From JAMZMI01 sp047632435 (GTDB lineage Bacteria; Bacteroidota; Bacteroidia; Cytophagales; Cyclobacteriaceae), in contig JBLICU010000017.1 in assembly GCA_047632435.1 (NCBI GenBank), forward strand, positions 1-49,740: a stretch of 49,740 nt of DNA, read 5' to 3'. The position numbers and the translations under genes are program-made. The notes beneath the pieces are model-generated. The model saw nothing but the letters and a program-made list of their open reading frames with translations. It was not told where the DNA came from and did no database searches. This document shows, piece after piece, positions 1-8,593 of the stretch (its first letter is position 1; each line of letters begins with the position of its first letter).

Positions 1-2716
1 CTATTTCTGACGCGTAGGTGCTGTCAATGTTTTGAAGGTAAAAGACCGTATCGCTTGTAATTTCGCCTGTGAGCAAAGTATCTCCGCTAGCAATTAAATC
101 TAACCCAAGCGGATCGGTGTAAAATCTAAAATTGGTGCCAGATATCGGATCCAAAGCCAATGAGGCTCCATTGCAGGAAACGAATGATTCATGAACAGTT
201 GGATTTTTTAATATTCGATCATATTCTATTTCCGCCAAATCAATACTTGTTTTCAGGCTTTCAAAATTTTGCCCTGCAGCCAGAATGAAGGTAATTTTTT
301 TCGAATCATGCGGGTTCAATTTGAATTTAGGCATGGCTGTGAGTTGAGCTATGTTATTTCCGACTGATCCTGCAAATCCTGCACTGTCATAGAGCGATTC
401 CGAGATTAATCTGTGTTTCAGTGAATCTGTAAAGGTCAAATCAAAATCAAGAATATTTCCATCTAATTGACCCAAATCTAGAGATTGTGAAACGGGGGTT
501 GCAATACCAAATATTTTTATGCCTGTATAGAGCGACTCACTTTCAGAAAAGGAATATGACATGCCTGATGGCTTATCGAGTAGTGCTTTGTTTTGATCAG
601 AGGCTCCAAGCTCCCAATTCGCGTACATGCCCACGCCTAAATCTCTGAGCGTATCATTTTCCAAATTGGTCAATCTGTATTCCAGAATAATAAAATCATC
701 CAGAAGTGTATCGGCGAAAGCATAGAGTTTTTGTTCGATTTTCAAGCCAAGTGAATTGGCTGATGTGCTATCTACAAAAGTGCTTTTAGTGAAATGGTCC
801 GCATTGTCGGAATGGTGCAGTTTGATATACTCCGTTACTGAAAAGTCATTGTCTCGAATGTAACTATTTATATTTTGAGTGATGTTGTCCGAAACACTGT
901 CTTTGGCGTTTCCGATGATGATTCCGAGGGTTTTAACTAAACTCTTATTCTTCCATTTGAGTCCAACACCGCTGCTTGAATTCTTTGAAGCCAAGCCAAG
1001 ATTACCATTTCCTGTAATGGTCAATTCCATATTGTCATTGTCGATATTAACCTGATCTGGTGAAGTGGTCAACACCAAATATTGAAAGCCATTATAACCA
1101 CCTTCCTTAAAATCCATTCTCACTGGTATTTTGGTATTTGGAGGTGTGTTCGGGTAGATATAAATATTGCTAGAGGAAAAGGTCTTTTGTTGTAGTGGAG
1201 ATGAGAAACTAAACGAAATTTGATCGTCTGTCAAGCTCACATATGGAGAGGGACTTGAGAATGTTGCCTTACCCGAGATTATCGGATCGAGATAAGATTT
1301 TAAAGTGAAATTCAGATTAATTGAATCATCAAAAAAGATATATCCGGGATATTCTCCTAAAGAGGAAATATTAGTCAATCTCACTGATCGCAAGGAATCT
1401 TGCGTCAGTGCATTGTACACATTAAGCCTTCCTGAACCTAGTTTACCTTCGTAAGTACTGTTGTCATTTATATCATAGATATTATCCGTACTTACTCTAA
1501 GTACTTCCATGATTTGCTCCGCATTATAATTTGGGTAAACATCTTTCACCAAAGCAGCAGCTCCAGCTACAATCGGAGCTGCAAAGGAAGATCCACTATC
1601 GGTGTGATAGCCATTGTTATTTAAGGCTGAAGTTATGTTTTCACCTGGAGCAACTAGATCTATTTTATAACTAAAAGTCGAACTTGGGGCTTTGCTGTCG
1701 CCTTCATTGGTCCAACCCACAGAAAGTACATGGTCATAGCTGGCTGGATAGAAATCTTCTTCTATTCCCGAATTTCCTCCGGCAGCTATAATGACTAAAT
1801 TTTTTTCTAAAACGGCATAATTGATAATGTCCTGATTGAATTGACTGAAATTACTTGTAGATCCCCAGCTAAGGTTGATGACATCATATCCATTGTCTGC
1901 GGCGTAAACAATGCCTTCATAAGCGGCATAGGCTAAAAAGGCATTATCAGGAAAAACCTTCAAAGGACTGATGGTACTGTTGTATCCAACTCCTGATATT
2001 CCAATGGTATTATTTGTGGACGCACCAGCCACTCCGGCTACAAAATTGCCATGAAAGCTATTTCCACATTGGGGATCATTGTCATCATCACCGAAATCGA
2101 ATCCATGGATGTCATCAATGAATCCATTTTCGTCATCGTCTATTCCATTCAAAATCTCATTGGGATTGGTATAAATTTTCGGGCTGATATCCTCATGCGT
2201 AAAATCTATTCCGGTATCGGAAATGCCAATAATGATGTCGCTGCTTCCTGTACTAATGTCCCAGGCGTCATAGGCTTTGATTTTTTCCAGATAATACTGG
2301 CTTCCAGTAGTTGGGTGTGCCAAAGGATCATTTGGAATTTGGAGCAATTTCTCAAGAAAGATGGGTTCGGCATATGCTACATCAGCATAGGTTCTCAACT
2401 CCCTTAATATGTCGATGATATTCTCTCCTTCTTTGATTTGAATCTTATAGATACCGCTCAGTGCTGAATTTTTTTTCAGCGGATGCGAAACCATGGGCTT
2501 CATCGAATTGGTAAATGGCAAATTGGGTGAAGTAGTAAGACTTAATGACTTTTGTCCTGTAGACAAAGTAGCTGTCGAAGATTTGATTTTTACAACAACT
2601 ATATCCTTACGTATTGTAGATAGGTCAATGTCATCAAGTTTGATGTTCTGACCTGAAAGCGTCAATATTCCGGTGAGAAATAAAATGCCCAACCATATTC
2701 TTATCTGATGCTGCAT
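1..2716 (-). CDS. Secreted subtilisin-like serine protease (S8), 3' end outside window
   Basis: The reading frame is open from the ATG at 2716 to the window edge, giving about 905 residues with no stop. An N-terminal hydrophobic segment (about residues 6-22, IWLGILFLTGILTL) looks like a signal peptide. The S8 catalytic triad is visible: Asp167 in GISDTGID, His222 in SFHGNFVAG and Ser377 in GSSFAAPIVAG, with a probable oxyanion Asn315 in AAGGNSG. The segment before Asp167 looks like an inhibitor-type propeptide. After residue 420 come beta-rich, Ser/Thr/Asp-rich domains without a recognised catalytic motif. A type IX secretion C-terminal domain would be expected in this phylum but lies, if present, outside the window. 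The stop of the upstream SDR overlaps this start (TGATG), so it is probably translated from the same mRNA. A large extracellular protease is the safe call; the substrate is unknown. Confidence 0.9.
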   Translation of the reverse strand, partial: MQHQIRIWLGILFLTGILTLSGQNIKLDDIDLSTIRKDIVVVKIKSSTATLSTGQKSLSLTTSPNLPFTNSMKPMVSHPLKKNSALSGIYKIQIKEGENIIDILRELRTYADVAYAEPIFLEKLLQIPNDPLAHPTTGSQYYLEKIKAYDAWDISTGSSDIIIGISDTGIDFTHEDISPKIYTNPNEILNGIDDDENGFIDDIHGFDFGDDDNDPQCGNSFHGNFVAGVAGASTNNTIGISGVGYNSTISPLKVFPDNAFLAYAAYEGIVYAADNGYDVINLSWGSTSNFSQFNQDIINYAVLEKNLVIIAAGGNSGIEEDFYPASYDHVLSVGWTNEGDSKAPSSTFSYKIDLVAPGENITSALNNNGYHTDSGSSFAAPIVAGAAALVKDVYPNYNAEQIMEVLRVSTDNIYDINDNSTYEGKLGSGRLNVYNALTQDSLRSVRLTNISSLGEYPGYIFFDDSINLNFTLKSYLDPIISGKATFSSPSPYVSLTDDQISFSFSSPLQQKTFSSSNIYIYPNTPPNTKIPVRMDFKEGGYNGFQYLVLTTSPDQVNIDNDNMELTITGNGNLGLASKNSSSGVGLKWKNKSLVKTLGIIIGNAKDSVSDNITQNINSYIRDNDFSVTEYIKLHHSDNADHFTKSTFVDSTSANSLGLKIEQKLYAFADTLLDDFIILEYRLTNLENDTLRDLGVGMYANWELGASDQNKALLDKPSGMSYSFSESESLYTGIKIFGIATPVSQSLDLGQLDGNILDFDLTFTDSLKHRLISESLYDSAGFAGSVGNNIAQLTAMPKFKLNPHDSKKITFILAAGQNFESLKTSIDLAEIEYDRILKNPTVHESFVSCNGASLALDPISGTNFRFYTDPLGLDLIASGDTLLTGEITSDTVFYLQNIDSTYASEI

Positions 2717-3513
2717 CAGGTTACTGCCGTTTTTCTGATGATTTTTGAAAATAGTCCAGGGAAAAATCTTTTGATATAGATACCCGCCACTTCTCTGAAA
2801 CCGCCTATATAGACTTCTTGTTTGTCTTTTTCAATGGCATTTGCAATCTTCAGGGCACATAATTCTGGTGATAATCCGTTTTCCTGAGCCTTGTCCATGG
2901 TATTTTGTTTGCTGCCATCACCCATCAGGGCATTGTAGCTGATTTGCGTGCGGACATATCCCGGCAGGATCATGCTTACTTTTAATCCATCGTCATGATG
3001 TTCTGCACGAAGTGCATCATAAAACCCGTGCAATGCATGTTTGGATGCTGCATAGGATGATCTGTAAGGTGTACTCACGATTCCCGTCGCAGATGTAATG
3101 ATCACCTGATGTCCCGTTTTTCGCTCGACCATTTCTGGAAGTAGCGCCTTGGTGAGGGCTACCGAACCAAAATAATTGACTTCCATGAGTTGACGATCCA
3201 CATCAATATTGGTATTGATGACCTTATCTCGTTGACTTATTCCTCCGCAATTGACCAGAATCTCTATTGGGCCAAAGAAAGTACCAGCTTCTTTGGCTTT
3301 TTTTGGAATAGAAAGTGAATCCCCCAAATCGAGTGGAAGGACTGCAATGTTTTCCGGCTTGTTACAATTGGCTTTTACTCTCTCAAGTTCTTCCAATCGT
3401 CTTGCAGATAATACAAGTTTGGCGCCTCTCTTGGAAAGCTCATAAGCCAATGCTTCACCAATACCTGAAGAAGCACCAGTCAATAAGACAACACTATCCT
3501 TGATTTTCGTCAT
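2716..3513 (-). CDS. Short-chain dehydrogenase/reductase (SDR)
   Basis: This is a 265-residue classical SDR. The Rossmann nucleotide-binding motif is TGASSGIG near residues 12-19, the position of the usual NNAG reads NCGG, and the active site shows Ser (ITSATG) followed by YAASK. An in-frame TTG lies 66 bases upstream, but it would add 22 residues that do not look like an SDR N-terminus; the ATG at 3513 puts the Rossmann strand at the usual distance. Its start overlaps the end of the small membrane protein by 20 bases and its stop overlaps the subtilase start. The C-terminal tail is basic, and the family resembles DHRS7B-like enzymes of Bacteroidota. The substrate cannot be told from the sequence. 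Confidence 0.88.
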   Translation of the reverse strand: MTKIKDSVVLLTGASSGIGEALAYELSKRGAKLVLSARRLEELERVKANCNKPENIAVLPLDLGDSLSIPKKAKEAGTFFGPIEILVNCGGISQRDKVINTNIDVDRQLMEVNYFGSVALTKALLPEMVERKTGHQVIITSATGIVSTPYRSSYAASKHALHGFYDALRAEHHDDGLKVSMILPGYVRTQISYNALMGDGSKQNTMDKAQENGLSPELCALKIANAIEKDKQEVYIGGFREVAGIYIKRFFPGLFSKIIRKTAVT

Positions 3514-3883
3514 TGAGTTTATTTTGTTTTTGATCCTGAGCAAATACCCAGATTGTGTAAACGCCAAGAGCCATACCAAGAGGGAAACTGAGTAGTGAAA
3601 GACAACCTGATATGAGCAATGGGATCATTCCCCATTTTTTACCATTGAGCAGTGCGATTCCACCAACGATGGATGGGAGTGGAACTGTAAAGACCAATAC
3701 CAATACGATTAATCGAATGATATATGTGATCGTCCCTACCACCAATTGCTCTTCCGAATCAATTTCAGACATGAGAAATGGAAAAATGCTTTGAAAAATC
3801 GTATTGACTATCAAAAAAGTCACCAATGTCAAGGTGCCGTAGATGATGTGGAGAATACTGAGGGTCCGTTTGTTAGTTTCCAT
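3494..3883 (-). CDS. Small integral membrane protein, unknown function
   Basis: A protein of about 129 residues with three or four hydrophobic segments: near residues 8-30, 50-75 (IIRLIVLVLVFTVPLP), 83-105 (the segment with GMIPLLISGCLSLLSF) and 105-118. The charged C-terminus is QDQKQNKLNDENQG. I do not recognise a named family, although the layout resembles small DUF4064-type membrane proteins. An in-frame ATG at 3901 would add six residues (MKNKHP) and lengthen the overlap with folA from 11 to 29 bases, so I prefer 3883. It sits between folA and the SDR with overlaps on both sides, so it is co-transcribed and probably translationally coupled. No function is inferred. Confidence 0.7.
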   Translation of the reverse strand: METNKRTLSILHIIYGTLTLVTFLIVNTIFQSIFPFLMSEIDSEEQLVVGTITYIIRLIVLVLVFTVPLPSIVGGIALLNGKKWGMIPLLISGCLSLLSFPLGMALGVYTIWVFAQDQKQNKLNDENQG

Positions 3884-4388
3884 GGGATGTTTGTTTTTCA
3901 TAAATTACGAAATCAAATGGAAATAGGTGTCTTTCATCTGCGAGATGATGAATCCTTGACGTTTCTTTCCAGACATTCTTATCAAATTCCGGAAAATAGG
4001 TATCACCTTGTATCACACCTTCAATTTCTGTTAGATAGATTTTATTGGCAAAACTCAATCCAAGCTTATAGATTTCACCACCACCAATGATGAATACTTC
4101 TTTTTCATTATTTTTTTTGGCTTTGTCCAAGGCCTCCTCCAATGAATGAACCACGTGGGTTTTTTCAGCTTGATAATCTTTACTTCTTGTGATTACCACA
4201 TTGGTTCTATCCGGGAGTGGTTTAAAGCGGGGTGGGAGTGATTCAAAATTTTTCCTTCCCATCAGCACGTAGTGTCCCTTGGTTGTTGCTTTAAAGAAAT
4301 TGAAATCATCAGGAAGGTGCCAGGGCAGGTCATTGTTTTTTCCAATTACCCGGTTTGTACTCATGGCTGCAATCATCGAAATAGTCAT
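3873..4388 (-). CDS. folA: Dihydrofolate reductase
   Basis: A 171-residue protein with the DHFR signature in order: MIAAMSTNRVIGKNNDLPWHLP at the N-terminus (substrate and NADPH loop, with the LPWHLPDD stretch carrying the active-site acid), MGRKNFESLP (NADPH phosphate site), VVITRS and the FIIGGGEIY nucleotide-binding motif. It reduces dihydrofolate to tetrahydrofolate with NADPH in the cytosol. An in-frame TTG lies two codons upstream, directly after the fmt stop; the ATG at 4388 gives the usual N-terminus. It follows fmt with only six bases between, a functionally sensible pairing because Fmt uses 10-formyl-tetrahydrofolate. Confidence 0.96.
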   Translation of the reverse strand: MTISMIAAMSTNRVIGKNNDLPWHLPDDFNFFKATTKGHYVLMGRKNFESLPPRFKPLPDRTNVVITRSKDYQAEKTHVVHSLEEALDKAKKNNEKEVFIIGGGEIYKLGLSFANKIYLTEIEGVIQGDTYFPEFDKNVWKETSRIHHLADERHLFPFDFVIYEKQTSHGN

Positions 4389-4394
4389 AGTCAA

Positions 4395-5318
4395 TTATAG
4401 TTGAAATCCTCTTAAAAATTCCCCTACAGTCATGCGCTTTTTCCCCTGCATTTGCACTTCCATAAGCCTCAGCGCGCCATTTGATGTAATCACATCCAGA
4501 TAGGTTTTATTATCTGTTTTAAATGTGCCTGATACACCATTGTATTTTTGCGGAGATTTTTCTGCTGCAAAGACCTTGAATGTTTGTTCTTTCAACAATG
4601 TCCAAGCTGCTGGATAAGGACTTAAACCTCTGATAAAATCCCGCACCTTTTCAGATGGCTGATCCCAGTTGATCTCACAATCTTCCCGGAATATTTTTGG
4701 CGCATGTTTGGGCTCAGTTTCAGGCTTCTGTGGTTTTAATTCATATTGCCCACTTGCTATTGCAGTCACAGATTTCACAACCAAGTCAGCGCCAAGCTTC
4801 ATCAAGCGCTCATAAACTGTGCCCACATTGTCTTCATAGTTGATGGGCTCTGTTTCCTGAAAAAGCACATTACCTGTATCAATCTCATGTTTGAGTTTGA
4901 AGGTGGTTACACCGGTTTCCTTTTCTCCATTCATGATAGCCCAGTTGATGGGCGCAGCACCTCGATAATCAGGTAAAAGTGAACCATGAAGATTATATGA
5001 GCCTAAAGGCGGCATGTTCCAAACGGCTTCCGGCAGCATTCTAAAAGCAACTACAATTTGTAAATCTGCATGATATCCTTTCAGTTCTTCTAAAAATTCT
5101 GGGTCTTTTAGATTTGTCGGTTGTAGCATAGGCAGGTTCTGAGTCAATGCATAATCCTTCACAGAACTGGTGCCGAGCTGTTTACCTCTTCCTTGAGGTT
5201 TATCGGGTGCAGTGATCACCGCAATCACATTGAATTTCTCCTCCACCAATCGCTGCAAACTTGCAACCGCAAATTCAGGAGTGCCCATAAATATGATCTT
5301 CAATTTTTGATTGTCCAT
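4395..5318 (-). CDS. fmt: Methionyl-tRNA formyltransferase
   Basis: A 307-residue protein that formylates initiator Met-tRNA using 10-formyl-tetrahydrofolate. The N-terminal domain begins KIIFMGTPEFAV. The catalytic triad of the formyltransferase family is visible as Asn109 and His111 in YNLHGSLLPDYRG and Asp147 in HEIDTGN. The C-terminal OB-type tRNA-binding domain starts near residue 205 (WDQPSEKVRDFIRGLSPYP). Length is normal for the family. It is 42 bases downstream of the namZ-like gene on the same strand and leads the fmt-folA-membrane protein-SDR-subtilase run, so a promoter may lie in the short gap or the run may be read through from namZ. Confidence 0.97.
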   Translation of the reverse strand: MDNQKLKIIFMGTPEFAVASLQRLVEEKFNVIAVITAPDKPQGRGKQLGTSSVKDYALTQNLPMLQPTNLKDPEFLEELKGYHADLQIVVAFRMLPEAVWNMPPLGSYNLHGSLLPDYRGAAPINWAIMNGEKETGVTTFKLKHEIDTGNVLFQETEPINYEDNVGTVYERLMKLGADLVVKSVTAIASGQYELKPQKPETEPKHAPKIFREDCEINWDQPSEKVRDFIRGLSPYPAAWTLLKEQTFKVFAAEKSPQKYNGVSGTFKTDNKTYLDVITSNGALRLMEVQMQGKKRMTVGEFLRGFQL

Positions 5319-5360
5319 AAAACCTGCAAGCTAATTTTCAAATGATAAAATCGAGTGTGA

Positions 5361-6518
5361 TCAAGGGTATAAAAGATATTTTTCACGAATTTTCTTGTAA
5401 GATTCCAAATCACCCGTCCAACTTTCCTTGATCTGTGCCTCAGACCATCCTTCCTCAATTTGCTTTTGAAACTCGTATGTACCAGTCAGTTTGGTAAAAT
5501 AACTGTTGAAAAATGGTTTGTCGCTATTTTCCTTCATCAAGTTGTAAGTGGCAATGAGATATTTTAATGTAAAAGAATATTCAATGGGATTGTCGACCAG
5601 ATTTATGCCGTTGCATTGTTGATCTTGAAGAGGGGGGTTCTTTGATCCTTCATTTGGTACAGGGGTAAAACTAAAATCAGAAATTGGAAAATCGGGATGT
5701 CCGTAGATTTGAAAAGGAAAATCAGTGCCGCGACCAACAGAAACGACTGTTCCTTCAAACAGTGCCAAAGAAGGGTATAAGGAAATGGCCAGTTCGTTGG
5801 GAAGGTTAGGGGATGGTTTCACTGGTAAAGCATATGGAATTGAATGATTCCAGTTGGCAACTTCTATTATTTTCAAATCACAAGTCAAACCACTTTCCAG
5901 CCACTTTTCGCCATTGATCATTTTCGCGAGCTCACCAAGTGTTAGACCATGAACCAAAGGAATGGGATGAAGTCCTATGAATGATTTGAATTCTTGGTTT
6001 AATACGGGACCATCTACATAACCTCCATTCGGATTGGGTCTATCCAGGATGATAAATGGAATTCCTTTTGTGGCGCATGCTTCCATCAAATATGTCATGG
6101 TGCTGGCATAGGTATAAAACCTGACGCCTACATCCTGAATGTCAAAAATCAAGACATCAATATCTTCGAAATATTCAGGAAGTGGCTTTTTCGATTTTCC
6201 ATAAAGTGAGATTAATTCGAAGGATTGCTCATTTTGCTGATTACCAATTTCCTCTCCATCACTTTTTCTCCCATTATAACCATGTTCTGGGGAAAATACC
6301 TTTTTCACTTTTATTCCCAATTCAATTAATGTGTCGGTTAGATGCGTGTTATAAACAAGCGAAGAATGATTCAGGCAAAGTCCAACATTTTTGTTTTCCA
6401 GAAATGGCAGGTATTTGTCCATTTGATAAGCACCGGGAATTATCGGTAGCTCCTCTTGATTCTGAGCAGCACATGCGAAGAGGGTAGAAACAAATAACAA
6501 CAGAAACTTGTGCTTCAT
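5361..6518 (-). CDS. namZ: DUF1343 / NamZ-type exo-beta-N-acetylmuramidase lipoprotein
   Basis: A 385-residue protein of the DUF1343 family, whose characterised members (NamZ) release terminal N-acetylmuramic acid from peptidoglycan fragments. Family landmarks are GLCLNHSS, FSPEHGYNG, VLIFDIQDVGVRFYTYASTM, ILDRPNPNGG, LVHGLTLGE, VKPSPNLPN and EGTVVSVGRGTDFPFQIYG. The N-terminus is a lipoprotein signal peptide with a lipobox ending at Cys16 (TLFAC), so it is probably a periplasmic lipoprotein. An in-frame TTG precedes the ATG at 6518; ATG is chosen. It is divergent from the LolC/E-like permease with only 42 bases between the two starts. The enzyme role is transferred from the family, not shown here. 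Confidence 0.88.
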   Translation of the reverse strand: MKHKFLLLFVSTLFACAAQNQEELPIIPGAYQMDKYLPFLENKNVGLCLNHSSLVYNTHLTDTLIELGIKVKKVFSPEHGYNGRKSDGEEIGNQQNEQSFELISLYGKSKKPLPEYFEDIDVLIFDIQDVGVRFYTYASTMTYLMEACATKGIPFIILDRPNPNGGYVDGPVLNQEFKSFIGLHPIPLVHGLTLGELAKMINGEKWLESGLTCDLKIIEVANWNHSIPYALPVKPSPNLPNELAISLYPSLALFEGTVVSVGRGTDFPFQIYGHPDFPISDFSFTPVPNEGSKNPPLQDQQCNGINLVDNPIEYSFTLKYLIATYNLMKENSDKPFFNSYFTKLTGTYEFQKQIEEGWSEAQIKESWTGDLESYKKIREKYLLYP

Positions 6519-6560
6519 CAACCGTGATATCTAGTATAATTGCACCAAAGTTAAGCAAGT

Positions 6561-7778
6561 TTGAATCTCCCACTTTTTATATCAAAGCGAATAACCAGCG
6601 GAAAGGACGGATCCTTTTCTACAGTGATCAATCGTATCGCCGTGATCAGTATTGCCGTTGCGATCATCGCGTTGATTGGCGCATTCACTATTTTAGGAGG
6701 TTTTGAAAATACCATCAAGGAGAAAATTTATAGTTTCAGTGGTCATCTGGTGGTGAGTAAATACACCCTATCGACCTCATTTGAGGATTCTTCCATAGAT
6801 GTTTCTGATTCTGTAATGCAACAAATCGGTGCATTGCCTGGCGTGGATTATTTGCAGGCTTATGCCTATAAAGCAGCTTTGATTAAGGCCAATGACGAAG
6901 TTCAGGGCGTCATCCTGAAAGGCGTGGATCAATATTTTGATACCATTTCTTTTTCGAAACATTTGATTGACGGACGCTTCCCAAGATTCCCACAAGAGGG
7001 ATATAGTTTGGAAGTAGCCATCAGCAAAAAAATGGCAAATTATTTAAAACTAAAGGTCGATGATGAAATGATAATCTTTTTCATCCAAGATCCGCCCAGA
7101 TTTCGCAAGCTGAAACTAACCGGAATCTATGAAACGGGTTTGGAAGATTTCGATGAACAGACCATTCTTGGCGATATCAACCTAGTGAGAAGGATCAATG
7201 GATGGGATGAAAATCGAGCTGGTGGATTGGAGATTTTCATCAATGACATAAACCAACTGGATGCCGCAGAGGATTTTATATTTGATGAAACCAGCTCCGA
7301 TTTATATGTGGACAAGGTCAGCGATAAATACGCTCAAATATTTGATTGGCTGGATTTGTTGCATCGCAATGTGATCATCTTTCTTGTATTGATCCTGTTT
7401 GTGGCCTGCTTTAATATGGTATCTATCCTGCTGATTCTGATCATGGAGCGGACACACATGATTGGCACTTTCAAGTCGCTTGGTTCCAGTAGTGGTTTAT
7501 TGAGACGTATATTCCTTTTTAATGGATTGCGACTGATTGTAAAGGGTTTGTTTTGGGGGAATCTGATTGGAGTAGGTGTTTGTTGGATTCAGGATTACTT
7601 CAAAATTATTCCGCTAGATCCGGCCAGCTATTATATGGCGCATGTGCCCATTTCTTTTGATTTTGAAATAATATTATATATCAATCTGCTGGCAGTCCTA
7701 TTGATTGGAATCACCCTTTTTATTCCTTTGGCAATTATCTCGAGAATCAGGCCTATATCGGCGATTAGGTTTGATTAA
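6561..7778 (+). CDS. LolC/LolE-like ABC transporter permease (FtsX/MacB fold), TTG start
   Basis: A 405-residue permease of the lipoprotein-releasing (LolC/E) or MacB type. A first membrane helix (about residues 23-46) is followed by a large periplasmic domain (about 47-265), then three helices near 268-295, 322-345 and 372-395, as in FtsX-superfamily permeases. The N-terminal pattern MNLPLFISKRIT and the C-terminal PLAIISRIRPISAIRFD are typical. The start must be TTG at 6561: an in-frame TAA sits at 6552-6554 and the next ATG is deep in the periplasmic domain. There is no ATPase gene beside it, so the partner must be elsewhere. Its 3' end overlaps the convergent glycosyltransferase by 14 bases. 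Confidence 0.85.
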   Translation: MNLPLFISKRITSGKDGSFSTVINRIAVISIAVAIIALIGAFTILGGFENTIKEKIYSFSGHLVVSKYTLSTSFEDSSIDVSDSVMQQIGALPGVDYLQAYAYKAALIKANDEVQGVILKGVDQYFDTISFSKHLIDGRFPRFPQEGYSLEVAISKKMANYLKLKVDDEMIIFFIQDPPRFRKLKLTGIYETGLEDFDEQTILGDINLVRRINGWDENRAGGLEIFINDINQLDAAEDFIFDETSSDLYVDKVSDKYAQIFDWLDLLHRNVIIFLVLILFVACFNMVSILLILIMERTHMIGTFKSLGSSSGLLRRIFLFNGLRLIVKGLFWGNLIGVGVCWIQDYFKIIPLDPASYYMAHVPISFDFEIILYINLLAVLLIGITLFIPLAIISRIRPISAIRFD

Positions 7779-8517
7779 AAGTATGTGAAGGCTCGTATTT
7801 TCTGAAAAAACTCCTGATTTTTAGTTCTATCACACCAATCACCGCCTCCTTAAAAATACCAGAAGACATTTTTGAAGTGCCTTTGGTTCTATCTGTAAAG
7901 ACAATGGGTACTTCGATTAACTTAAAACCACGTTTCCATGCGTTGAATTTCATTTCAATCTGAAATGCGTATCCAATAAAATTGATTTTCTCCGGTTCCA
8001 GCGATTCCAAAACCTTGCGCCTATAACATTTGAATCCCGCAGTTGTGTCCATGATCGGCAAACCTGTAATCAAACGAACGTACCAGCTAGCAAACCATGA
8101 CATTAACACCCGCCCCATGGGCCAGTTTACTACATTCACGCCGGTGATATATCTTGATCCTATAGCCAGATCATAGTTTCCATCTACACAGGCTCTGTAG
8201 AGTTTAATCAAATCTTCTGGGTTATGGGAAAAATCAGCATCCATCTCAAACACGAAATCATAACCGTTTTTGATAGCATAATCGAATCCTGCGATGTAGG
8301 CGGTACCCAAACCTAATTTTTTGGCTCGTTGGATAAGATGGAGCCGCTCTGTATATTTTTTTTGTGCGGTTTTGACAATCTCACTTGTCCCATCCGGTGA
8401 GCCATCGTCTATGATGAGCACATCAAACGCCACATTCAAATGCATCACTGCCTCAATAATATCTAGGATATTTTCTGATTCGTTGTAGGTCGGTATGATG
8501 ACGAGATTTCTATTCAC
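7765..8517 (-). CDS. Polyprenol-phosphate mannosyltransferase-like GT2 glycosyltransferase, GTG start
   Basis: About 250 residues of a family-2 glycosyltransferase of the dolichol/polyprenol-phosphate mannose synthase type, which loads a sugar from a nucleotide donor onto a lipid phosphate at the membrane. Visible motifs: LVIIPTYNESENI at the N-terminus, LIIDDGSPDGT, FEMDADFSHNPED (metal-binding DxD), GSRY and the FIGYAFQIEMKF region. No membrane helices follow, so it is the short soluble form. The frame stays open upstream to 8574, but that stretch is hydrophobic and atypical; a GTG at 8517 places VNRNLVIIPTYNE at the expected N-terminus. Its stop lies inside the end of the convergent permease gene. 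The gap to the upstream arginine decarboxylase is about 76 bases. Confidence 0.88.
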   Translation of the reverse strand: MNRNLVIIPTYNESENILDIIEAVMHLNVAFDVLIIDDGSPDGTSEIVKTAQKKYTERLHLIQRAKKLGLGTAYIAGFDYAIKNGYDFVFEMDADFSHNPEDLIKLYRACVDGNYDLAIGSRYITGVNVVNWPMGRVLMSWFASWYVRLITGLPIMDTTAGFKCYRRKVLESLEPEKINFIGYAFQIEMKFNAWKRGFKLIEVPIVFTDRTKGTSKMSSGIFKEAVIGVIELKIRSFFRKYEPSHTFNQT

Positions 8518-8593
8518 GATAAAATATAAACTAAAATAAGGGACTAAAAAATAAAGTTCAAATGTAAACACCAAAAAGGTGCAAGATGTTGCC

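Noticed and set aside
2051..2407. 118-codon open frame on the plus strand
   Set aside because: It lies fully antisense to the subtilase catalytic domain, whose triad is in the opposite frame; no recognisable motif.
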